From assembly GCA_021806345.1 (NCBI GenBank), contig JAJZXP010000213.1, positions 1 through 12,551 of the forward strand: a DNA stretch of 12,551 bases, read 5' to 3'. A program made the position numbers and the translations under genes. This stretch comes from Thermoplasmata archaeon (GTDB taxonomy: Archaea > Thermoplasmatota > Thermoplasmata > Thermoplasmatales > Thermoplasmataceae). The notes below the pieces were generated by a model. It saw only the letters and a program-made list of their open reading frames with translations, ran no database searches and had not been told where the DNA came from. Each line of letters starts with the position of its first letter. Within the stretch, counting starts at the first letter, position 1. This document shows positions 7,088-12,551 of the stretch, in pieces.

Positions 7088-7095
7088 GTGTTCCA
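7088..7095 (-). repeat. IS3 element right terminal inverted repeat
   Basis: GTGTTCCA, located 7 bp after the probable original orfB stop (TGA 7079-7081). With the outward extension the right end would reach 7103. Confidence 0.7.
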
Positions 7096-7198
7096 AATTC
7101 TGCTGGAGCAGATCAATAACATACAAGGAAAAGCTGAGAAATAATTTAGATCAAAGTAACGAATTTATTATATGATTAACTTTTTATCTGTCCTTTTG

Positions 7199-7221
7199 CC
7201 TAAATTATGAAATAAATTAGG
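7199..7221 (-). terminator. Near-perfect palindrome at the 3' end of the minus-strand operon
   Basis: CCTAAATTAT-GAA-ATAAATTAGG pairs in nine of ten positions over a 3-nt loop and overlaps the TAA stop (7217-7219) of the membrane-protein gene. It is A/T-rich and no long T-tract follows on the minus strand, so it may mark the 3' end of the transcript or protect it rather than terminate in the bacterial manner. Confidence 0.3.
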
Positions 7222-9058
7222 TTTTGCATAATTTATAAAGCTGCAGGATATTTCCATTAAGAACGGGTACAATGTAGCCTGCTTTTATCAATAAGTTTAT
7301 TGCTGTTTGAGTATATGTGTAATTTTCAAATAATTGCCCACCTATGATACTTTTATCAAATAGTAAATACTCGTAGTGTAATTCGGTGATTTCTATTTTC
7401 CATACGCTCGAAATATGTGCTGTGTTGTTTGTATATATGATTGGTGATGTTAGATTCACAAATCTGTCCACCTGTTGAACTGAACCATAACCCCCCCCAA
7501 AATTCTGATTTGTAGTCACATTCACAGGGTAAAAATAGGAGTTGTAAAAATACGTGGTCCCGGAATAATTCCATAAGAAAGTAATGTAAGTTGTGGCTCC
7601 TGGAAGAATGAGGACTTTGCCTGGGTGTTTCATAACATAATTCCTAACCTCTGAGTACTGTTTCGGTATAAAGAATCCGCTGGATTGGGGGTTATAATAG
7701 TTCGCCTCCAACTGTCCATCGAAAACAGGCATCTCGGCGACAACTAACATTGAAACAAGAAGAACAGGTACAAGTATAACTGCAATGCGCTTTATTTTTT
7801 TAAGGAGATGATTTTCGAATTGAATTTTTTCTAGCGTTCCATATAAAGTGATGACGGAGAATACTGCCAAAACAGGGTAAATCTTCGCGAGGAATGTAGA
7901 GGTAAGAGTTCCATTTGGGATCAGCTCATATCCATAGGGTAACTTGGAGTTGATGTAGTACCAAAGAGAACCCAGCGGTTGGTTTGCTGATTTTTCCCAG
8001 AATATAGCGCAAATTGTGAGGAACATTATGTACAACAGGATTGCGCGGTTACTGCGGGATCTGTAAATTATAATGAGAGGAATCACCAATGATAATATAG
8101 GCCAGAAAAAAGATGCAGCGTTTACGGCGTCCAAATGAAAATAAACTGAGTGGTAAATCACATAACCGGTTGGAAACGACCAGGTATCAATAAGCCTGAT
8201 CGTCCATATGACTGTGTTAAAGCTACCAGTATATGTGCCGAGGTTTGAGAAATTAGATGCCGCAACGTTTGCTGATGATATAGTTGCACCTATGTTCGTT
8301 AAGGATCCATATGTTATGAAGAGAGATGAGAAAATTGCCAATCCAAAAAAAACAGGGGTGGATAAAACCAGATTGCGAAGCAGGAGAGGTTTTTGACTTA
8401 CTAAAAGGGCTCGAACCATGACAAAGACCACATAAGAAAGAAAGATCACGAAACCTACGAACAGTATGCGTATATCATTTGGAAAGGGAGTGACACCCAA
8501 ACCTAGAAAAATAGAAGCTGCCCCTATATTTTTTGTAAAACTTCTCCCAGTGTTATGGCTGTCTCTGTATGACCTTATAAGGAATGCAAGGAAGAGAGTA
8601 AAGAATGAAGAAGGGAGGGAAATATTCCCGATGAGTGTGGTGTAATAGTCAACAAGGATGAATGGCGTAACCACATACAATGCACCAGATAGTAGTGCAG
8701 ATGGTGTTACAAGTTTCTTTGGTAGCAGAAGCAGGTAAATCTGATAGGAGAGATAGTACATGCTAAAAACTGCAAATAATATTGAAATGTATAGATACAC
8801 GTAAAAGGAAGCGTATAAATTGCTTCCCGTTAAGATTAAAGAGAATGCCTCTAAAATACCTGTAGGGGTAGTGAGCATCCCTGTTGTGAAGTGATAAAAA
8901 CCGTAATTGTCTCCGTCAAACAGCAGTGAACCATGTGTGTAGAACAGAAGAACGGATACGTAAAAAAGAGGAATTAGCAGTAGACTGAGAACAATTTTGG
9001 CATTTTTTTCCATGTCATTTTGCAGAAACGCAGCAATTTTTCGTATTACTGACATCAT
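7217..9058 (-). CDS. Polytopic membrane protein with extracellular C-terminal domain; GT-C glycosyltransferase candidate
   Basis: This 613-residue protein has a first membrane helix at about 22-40, followed at once by an acidic loop 'LLFDGDNYGFYHF' (Asp48, Asp50). Roughly ten or more further helices follow, the last at about 424-443 ('IAVILVPVLLVSMLVVAEM'). The final 170 residues are soluble and carry five N-X-S/T sequons (Asn 497, 513, 535, 544, 579), so they should face outside. An acidic motif in the first outer loop plus many helices and an outer C-terminal domain is the layout of GT-C enzymes (lipid-phosphate-sugar dependent glycosyltransferases such as STT3, ALG- or AftD-type). No STT3 WWDYG motif is present, so it is not the oligosaccharyltransferase. 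The start ATG overlaps the stop of the upstream GT2 (ATGA), and a second ATG follows directly. The family is not certain; a non-enzymatic YfhO-like protein is an alternative. Confidence 0.6.
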   Translation of the reverse strand: MMSVIRKIAAFLQNDMEKNAKIVLSLLLIPLFYVSVLLFYTHGSLLFDGDNYGFYHFTTGMLTTPTGILEAFSLILTGSNLYASFYVYLYISILFAVFSMYYLSYQIYLLLLPKKLVTPSALLSGALYVVTPFILVDYYTTLIGNISLPSSFFTLFLAFLIRSYRDSHNTGRSFTKNIGAASIFLGLGVTPFPNDIRILFVGFVIFLSYVVFVMVRALLVSQKPLLLRNLVLSTPVFFGLAIFSSLFITYGSLTNIGATISSANVAASNFSNLGTYTGSFNTVIWTIRLIDTWSFPTGYVIYHSVYFHLDAVNAASFFWPILSLVIPLIIIYRSRSNRAILLYIMFLTICAIFWEKSANQPLGSLWYYINSKLPYGYELIPNGTLTSTFLAKIYPVLAVFSVITLYGTLEKIQFENHLLKKIKRIAVILVPVLLVSMLVVAEMPVFDGQLEANYYNPQSSGFFIPKQYSEVRNYVMKHPGKVLILPGATTYITFLWNYSGTTYFYNSYFYPVNVTTNQNFGGGYGSVQQVDRFVNLTSPIIYTNNTAHISSVWKIEITELHYEYLLFDKSIIGGQLFENYTYTQTAINLLIKAGYIVPVLNGNILQLYKLCKT

Positions 9059-10053
9059 ATGTTTTCCCTAAGCCTCCAACCAACCCAGGAAAACAGGAAC
9101 TTAAAATATATATTTTTTATAAATCTATGGAAAAACTTATCTAACAGATTAATGAGTAAGAATATCACAATGAGGGGATAATATCTGAAAAGTCTGATTC
9201 CCCGAAGCATTTCTTCGAAACTTATTTCGTAAACCATGTTCTGGGAAACTATATTCAGCCATATTTTTGTGGAAATTAGCCTGAGAGATGCATAATTACC
9301 CATAGGAGTACCCTTGAAATAGTGAGATATTAAATCCCAATTCCTGACGTAACTGAGTAGTACTCTCCTCTTAATACTCTCAAAGTTTTCCTGATCATCT
9401 GTCTTGAAATTTCCATGACTGTCATAATGCACACGGAAAAATGTCAGCCCCTCTTCATAGTGTATTCTAGCTCCATTAATTAGTTTCGATGCAGCAAACA
9501 TGATTATATCGGTACCATGATTAGTCTCTTTAACAAACTCCTCGTTGGCAAGGATGACACCCTTATCAACAGTGATGGAACTTAGGTTAAAGTAACGTTT
9601 TTCCCTCAAACTTTTTTTAAAGGTGGATAAGGAATCATCCAGTATAATTTCAATCTGCCTATCAGCGAATATCAGTTTATTTTGAATGAGTTCTGCTCTC
9701 ACAGAAAGGTTATGAATGAACGAAGAGTCGGGATAGTCTTTCAGTATTTTTAAAAGGATAGAAATTTTATCCGGGTGAATTGAATCGTCATCATCAAGAA
9801 ATGAGAGGAATCTTGAATCGGCTTCCTTGGCAGCGATAAGAAACCATTGACCTGTTGTTTCATTTTTGGTTTCAATGTTTTTAACTCCATTTTCAATTAG
9901 GTATTGGTCAATCAAGCTATCAGAGAAATTTTTTATGACTATTATATCATAAAGATCCCTTGAAACAGTTTGGCCAAGAGCTGAGTTCACGGCATCAAGT
10001 AGGTATTCTTTTCTGCTATAGCAGTTTATGACAATTGTAACCAATTTTCCCAA
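9055..10053 (-). CDS. GT2-family glycosyltransferase with C-terminal hydrophobic tail
   Basis: The 332-residue protein starts directly with the GT-A strand 'LVTIVINCYSRKEYLLDAVN'. The DXD region is 'FLSFLDDDDSIHPDKI' (Asp87-90). A later 'LTFFRVHYDSHG' corresponds to the '.YRVH' block of its relative at 3403-4590. A hydrophobic segment at about 291-303 ('YYPLIVIFLLI') and a basic, aromatic tail suggest attachment to the inner membrane face. The start is a TTG at 10053, chosen because a GGTGAT Shine-Dalgarno site lies 5 nt upstream and the GT domain begins within four residues. The gene lies 48 nt downstream of the sequon-rich protein gene and overlaps the membrane-protein gene by 4 nt, so all three are probably one operon. 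It likely adds a sugar to a lipid-linked glycan; donor unknown. Confidence 0.85.
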   Translation of the reverse strand: MGKLVTIVINCYSRKEYLLDAVNSALGQTVSRDLYDIIVIKNFSDSLIDQYLIENGVKNIETKNETTGQWFLIAAKEADSRFLSFLDDDDSIHPDKISILLKILKDYPDSSFIHNLSVRAELIQNKLIFADRQIEIILDDSLSTFKKSLREKRYFNLSSITVDKGVILANEEFVKETNHGTDIIMFAASKLINGARIHYEEGLTFFRVHYDSHGNFKTDDQENFESIKRRVLLSYVRNWDLISHYFKGTPMGNYASLRLISTKIWLNIVSQNMVYEISFEEMLRGIRLFRYYPLIVIFLLINLLDKFFHRFIKNIYFKFLFSWVGWRLRENI

Positions 10054-10058
10054 AGTTA

Positions 10059-10064
10059 ATCACC
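10059..10064 (-). promoter_or_regulatory. Shine-Dalgarno site GGTGAT for the TTG-started GT2 gene
   Basis: GGTGAT on the minus strand lies 5 nt before the TTG at 10053-10051 and matches the archaeal 16S 3' end. It fixes the non-ATG start and shows that internal operon genes here use leadered initiation. Confidence 0.7.
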
Positions 10065-10101
10065 CTAAGCTAAATGGAAGCATATTCAATTTTGGTAGGA
10101 T

Positions 10102-11022
10102 CTAATTTCCCTTATTAGAGAGACTTTTCACCACATCTGCGACAAAAAGGCCTATTATTGATACAAAGATTAGACTTTGCGGTTGAAGATTCTGCTCTAG
10201 GTGCATCTTAAATTGGTTCCAGTAGTACACATCTTTTGGAATTATAATTATAGTATGGTATGCAATGATTCTCTGACCTGCTCCATCATACGCTATCACC
10301 GAAACGTTATAAACGCCGACCTTATCAAAGTTATATGGTATTGATATTGGGAAACCTTGCCCCCATCCTTCCGTAGTGACATTGTATATTCTGTGGTCAT
10401 TCACAAAAATAGAAAGATTTAGGGCGCTTACATCCAACCAATCTGTCACGGTAATATTGGTCTTTATGGGCCTATCTGTCTCACTGGGTCCTGATACCGT
10501 TAAAAATATCTCTGGCTCGTAAGAAAATGTCACATAATATGTTGCGGACGCGACAGAATTCTGTGAATCAGTAACTGTCACATTCACGTAATTATAGTAA
10601 CCTCCACCAAAATTTGAGGTATTAGTAAAAGTCCACATAAAAATTGAAAGATTGTTTGAACTGCTTAAATTCTTAACAGGGACGCTGTTTACAAACCAGT
10701 GAAATTCATACACCCCAGAACCAAATAATACATGTGCGTAAAATTCAACCGGAATTCCGATTATCCCGTAGGAATAGCCGTTCATCAGCTTAAGGCTACT
10801 GTTTAACTGCACTTTAAGGTGCTTCGTAAGGTCACTTATAACATGGCTGTGCAATCCGCTTGATTGAATGTTAACATTATCTTTCTGGAACTCTTGTAAA
10901 TGGGCTAAACTCACAAAAAACAAGGAGAGGAGGATAGTTATTATCAGGATATACTTCTTGATTTTTAGCAACAAACATTTATTGAATATGCATATAATAA
11001 ACATGTCGGTTCCGGCAAACAT
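10102..11022 (-). CDS. Secreted, membrane-anchored PKD/Ig-like protein rich in N-glycosylation sequons
   Basis: The 306-residue protein has a hydrophobic signal/anchor at about 24-40 after a basic stretch (KIKK), a long outer region and a C-terminal membrane helix at about 284-298 ending in a short basic tail. The outer part appears to hold two beta-sandwich units: the first has 'VYEFHWFVNSVPVKN' and 'YYNYVNVTVTDSQN', the second 'KTNITVTDWLDVSALN' and 'FDKVGVYNVSVIAYDGAG', the latter typical of PKD/Ig-like repeats in archaeal surface proteins. Nine N-X-S/T sequons occur. No catalytic motif is seen. It is first in an operon with a GT2 and a GT-C candidate, so it may be a glycan acceptor or a scaffold for the outer-face enzymes (inference). 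The start at ATG 11022 suits a TATA-like element 28-35 bp upstream; ATG 11004 is an alternative that still keeps the signal. Confidence 0.7.
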   Translation of the reverse strand: MFAGTDMFIICIFNKCLLLKIKKYILIITILLSLFFVSLAHLQEFQKDNVNIQSSGLHSHVISDLTKHLKVQLNSSLKLMNGYSYGIIGIPVEFYAHVLFGSGVYEFHWFVNSVPVKNLSSSNNLSIFMWTFTNTSNFGGGYYNYVNVTVTDSQNSVASATYYVTFSYEPEIFLTVSGPSETDRPIKTNITVTDWLDVSALNLSIFVNDHRIYNVTTEGWGQGFPISIPYNFDKVGVYNVSVIAYDGAGQRIIAYHTIIIIPKDVYYWNQFKMHLEQNLQPQSLIFVSIIGLFVADVVKSLSNKGN

Positions 11023-11049
11023 CGTAGGATCATTGAAAACGATATCATT

Positions 11050-11057
11050 TTATTTAA
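11050..11057 (-). promoter_or_regulatory. TATA-like element for the minus-strand operon
   Basis: TTAAATAA on the minus strand, embedded in a longer A/T run, lies about 31 bp before the ATG at 11022, which suggests a transcript with a leader of only a few bases. No Shine-Dalgarno site is present before that ATG. Confidence 0.5.
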
Positions 11058-11188
11058 TTTGCAATTGTAGAATCAGCAAGTTTTATTTTGCAAAACTATG
11101 CTAATCTAATCGGAACAAATTTAATTTGGTTTCATAACCCACTTATTCAAATATTATATATTGGCATATCACCATAAGGTTTCTTGGA

Positions 11189-11200
11189 AATATTTTTAAC
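11189..11200 (+). promoter_or_regulatory. TATA-like element for the divergent GT2-GT4 unit
   Basis: AATATTTTTAAC is centred about 26 bp before the ATG at 11221, the spacing of a leaderless archaeal gene, and no Shine-Dalgarno site precedes the ATG. A second A/T-rich run (11151-11160) is an alternative that would give a leader of about 40 nt. Confidence 0.4.
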
Positions 11201-11220
11201 AATTATTTATTACACTGTTT

Positions 11221-12045
11221 ATGGTAGATTTTTCTGTAGAATTGATTACAAGAGGAGAGAAATCACTTAAAGCTGCACTGGATTCTATCTCTTCTCAGAC
11301 TTACAACTCCATGGAAGTAGTATGTGCCAATTCATCCGATGATTTAGCTGTTGAAAAACTTCTTTCCGAATACGCTATCAGGCAAGAGAAAGTGGGGCCC
11401 GTCAAACATCTGTTGGGAAGGAGTTTGGCGCATAGTCTTGCTTCAGGAAAGTATTCTTTAATTATGGATTCAACACGCACTCTCATGCCTGAAGCATTGG
11501 AAACTCTGAGTCAATATATGGAGAAATACGATATGGTGGCCATCAGGGAAGGGTCAAGAGGAACAGGTTTTTGGATTAGGCAGGCCGAACGTTATCGAAA
11601 TTCATCAGAAAGAAATATTGATGAAAGTTCAATTTTAAGTGGAGTAGCATCTTTTGTTCTTCCTCGACTTTATAAAAAAGACCTACTAGACACTGTTTTT
11701 AACTCTCTCAGGAGAAATATTCCACAAGAAGTATTCAACTTAATTGGTTATGGTGAACATCACTTAATTTTTCAGGAAGCGATCCTTCGTGGTGCATCAT
11801 TTCACCACTACAGGGATCAAAACCTTATTTATCACTATGAGGACAACACATTACAGAGTATTTACGGAAAATACCGTAGTTATGGGAGTGACCAAAAACT
11901 ATTGGTCAATTTGACAAATTACAGGGCGAGTGAATTGCTCTCCCACAGGAGAAAATTAAGGCTAAATCAGATTAAAGACAACCTAATATGTCTGCCTATA
12001 ATTTCTGCAAGGATGGTTTCTTTTATTTTAGGAATGATCACTTGA
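11221..12045 (+). CDS. Divergent GT2-like glycosyltransferase lacking the canonical DXD motif
   Basis: The 274-residue protein follows the GT2 pattern: an N-terminal strand 'VDFSVELITRGEKSLKAALD', 'SISSQTYNSMEVVCANSS' (the usual S.L.QTY..~E~i~~D region), and 'GRSLAHSLASGKYSLIMDST' at the point where GT-A enzymes have their DXD. Here the motif is 'MDSTRTL' (Asp83-Ser-Thr): only the first Asp remains. The acceptor region ('LIGYGEHHLIFQEAILRGA') and C-terminal 'IYHYEDNTLQSIYGKYRSYG' agree with the family. It is shorter than its neighbours and lacks an obvious membrane tail, although 'ISARMVSFILGMIT' closes it. Possibly a metal-independent or partner-dependent transferase, or an inactive one (inference). 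The following GT4 gene lies 22 nt downstream and should be cotranscribed. Confidence 0.75.
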   Translation: MVDFSVELITRGEKSLKAALDSISSQTYNSMEVVCANSSDDLAVEKLLSEYAIRQEKVGPVKHLLGRSLAHSLASGKYSLIMDSTRTLMPEALETLSQYMEKYDMVAIREGSRGTGFWIRQAERYRNSSERNIDESSILSGVASFVLPRLYKKDLLDTVFNSLRRNIPQEVFNLIGYGEHHLIFQEAILRGASFHHYRDQNLIYHYEDNTLQSIYGKYRSYGSDQKLLVNLTNYRASELLSHRRKLRLNQIKDNLICLPIISARMVSFILGMIT

Positions 12046-12056
12046 ATTTTTATATA

Positions 12057-12060
12057 GGAG
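12057..12060 (+). promoter_or_regulatory. Shine-Dalgarno GGAG for the GT4 gene
   Basis: GGAG lies 7 nt before the ATG at 12068 and supports that start, which also coincides with the beginning of the GT-B fold. Confidence 0.6.
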
Positions 12061-12067
12061 AAAGCCA

Positions 12068-12551
12068 ATGATAAAGTTTGTGTGGCTTGCCCATCGTGAT
12101 CCATTGAACCCAAAAGCAGGTGGGGCCGAGCGCTCCATATTAGAAATAAGTTCGAGACTCGCAGATATAGGTTATGATGTTACGGTTTTGTCAGCAGGGT
12201 GGACAGGGTGCAAAGACAGCGACTTCTTGAGGGGATTTAAGGTAAAAAGGTTTGGAAATAGTTTATCCCTTCATTTATATGTTCCGCTGTACCTCACGAA
12301 AAATAGACCAGATGTTGTAGTGAACGACCTTGGACATGCAGTTCCATGGCCTTCTTCAATTCTTCTTGGAAAGGAAGGTATTGTATTTTTCCGGCATTTA
12401 CACGCTAGGTCACTGCCAGGGCAGGTTAGCAGCCCTCTCGCACTGTTCATTACTGCTGTTGAGAAGAGCTATTTTATCCTTTACCACAACTATAAATTTA
12501 TAACAGAATCGACGACCTCACTTGCTGACCTGAAGGGAATCGGATTCAGAG
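12068..12551 (+). CDS. GT4-family (GT-B) glycosyltransferase, N-terminal part, cut by window edge
   Basis: 161 codons are present and the frame is open at the right edge. The protein begins 'MIKFVWLAHRDPLNPKAGGA' with the GG-A/S-E motif ('KAGGAERSILEISSRLADI') of GT4 N-terminal domains, the acceptor-binding Rossmann half. It continues with 'GYDVTVLSAGW', 'RPDVVVNDLGHAVPWPSS' and 'GIVFFRHLHARSLPG', matching the usual order 'G~eV~v~t', 'PD~v~~~~' and '~~~~H~'. Family members are about 340-400 residues, so the donor-binding half with the E-x7-E motif lies outside. Expected to be a retaining cytoplasmic transferase that extends the lipid-linked glycan. Cotranscribed with the GT2 upstream. Confidence 0.85.
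   Translation, partial: MIKFVWLAHRDPLNPKAGGAERSILEISSRLADIGYDVTVLSAGWTGCKDSDFLRGFKVKRFGNSLSLHLYVPLYLTKNRPDVVVNDLGHAVPWPSSILLGKEGIVFFRHLHARSLPGQVSSPLALFITAVEKSYFILYHNYKFITESTTSLADLKGIGFR

Larger units (their letters stand above)
5843..7095 (+). mobile_element. Degraded IS3-family insertion sequence (about 1.25 kb)
   Basis: The element is bounded by TGGAACAC at 5843-5850 and its reverse complement GTGTTCCA at 7088-7095, with the TG...CA ends typical of IS3. It encodes an orfA with a helix-turn-helix and coiled-coil-like part and an orfB with a DD(35)E integrase core, in the usual overlapping arrangement with an A7 run at the junction. Size fits the 1.2-1.5-kb family. At least two lesions inactivate it: an in-frame TAG in orfA (6000-6002) and a one-base insertion near 6320 in orfB; a one-base deletion near 7013 is likely. 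No convincing 3-5-bp target duplication flanks the ends, in keeping with an old copy. It lies between convergent genes and interrupts no recognisable gene. Confidence 0.85.

Noticed and set aside
8208..8396. Plus-strand frame of 62 codons
   Set aside because: Antisense to the polytopic membrane protein.
10868..11104. Plus-strand frame of 78 codons over the divergent promoter region
   Set aside because: Mostly antisense to the signal region of the sequon-rich protein and covers its promoter; no coding features.
1..12551. CRISPR arrays, tRNA/rRNA genes, toxin-antitoxin or defence genes
   Set aside because: No regularly spaced repeats, cloverleaf-like segments or defence-family motifs were seen on either strand.

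Overview
The window looks archaeal, most likely from the Thermoplasmata (a Cuniculiplasma-, Ferroplasma- or Acidiplasma-like organism). This is inferred from several things: A/T-rich TATA-like elements about 26-31 bp upstream of start codons (leaderless or nearly leaderless genes), Shine-Dalgarno sites of the GGTGAT/GGAG type, 4-nt ATGA gene overlaps, an extracellular protein packed with N-X-S/T sequons and PKD/Ig-like strands, and several decayed insertion sequences. No rRNA, tRNA or other taxonomic marker is present, so the assignment is tentative.

The theme is surface-glycan or glycoprotein assembly. From left to right: (1) the 3' part of a Wzx/MATE-type polysaccharide flippase (+, open at the left edge). 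(2) A 2.3-kb graveyard (about 1067-3402) holding two degraded IS4/IS1634-superfamily transposases on the minus strand and, between them, a headless, frameshifted dolichol-phosphate-mannose-synthase-like GT2 gene, then about 450 bp of non-coding DNA with inverted repeats. (3) A two-gene plus-strand unit, a GT2 glycosyltransferase and a HAD-family phosphatase, overlapping by 4 nt. (4) A 1.25-kb IS3-family element with 8-bp terminal inverted repeats and several inactivating lesions, lying in the convergent gap. (5) A three-gene minus-strand operon: a sequon-rich membrane-anchored PKD/Ig-like protein, a second GT2 paralogous to the one in (3), and a large polytopic membrane protein with a sequon-rich ectodomain (GT-C candidate). 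(6) A divergent plus-strand unit: an unusual GT2 whose DXD motif is degenerate, followed by the N-terminal half of a GT4 glycosyltransferase that runs off the right edge.

Working model (inference): cytoplasmic GT2/GT4 enzymes build a lipid-linked glycan, the flippase turns it across the membrane, and the polytopic protein adds a sugar or acts on the glycan outside. The sequon-rich anchored protein is a plausible acceptor. The HAD enzyme may supply or trim a phosphorylated precursor. The repeated IS insertions, the dead GT gene and the mixed gene orientations suit a fast-evolving variable glycan island. I did not find a clearly new defence or mobile system. The most unusual points are the GT2-tail paralogue pair, the operon pairing a putative glycoprotein with GT2 and GT-C-like genes, the DXD-less GT2, and the overlapping alternative hairpins upstream of the 3403 gene.
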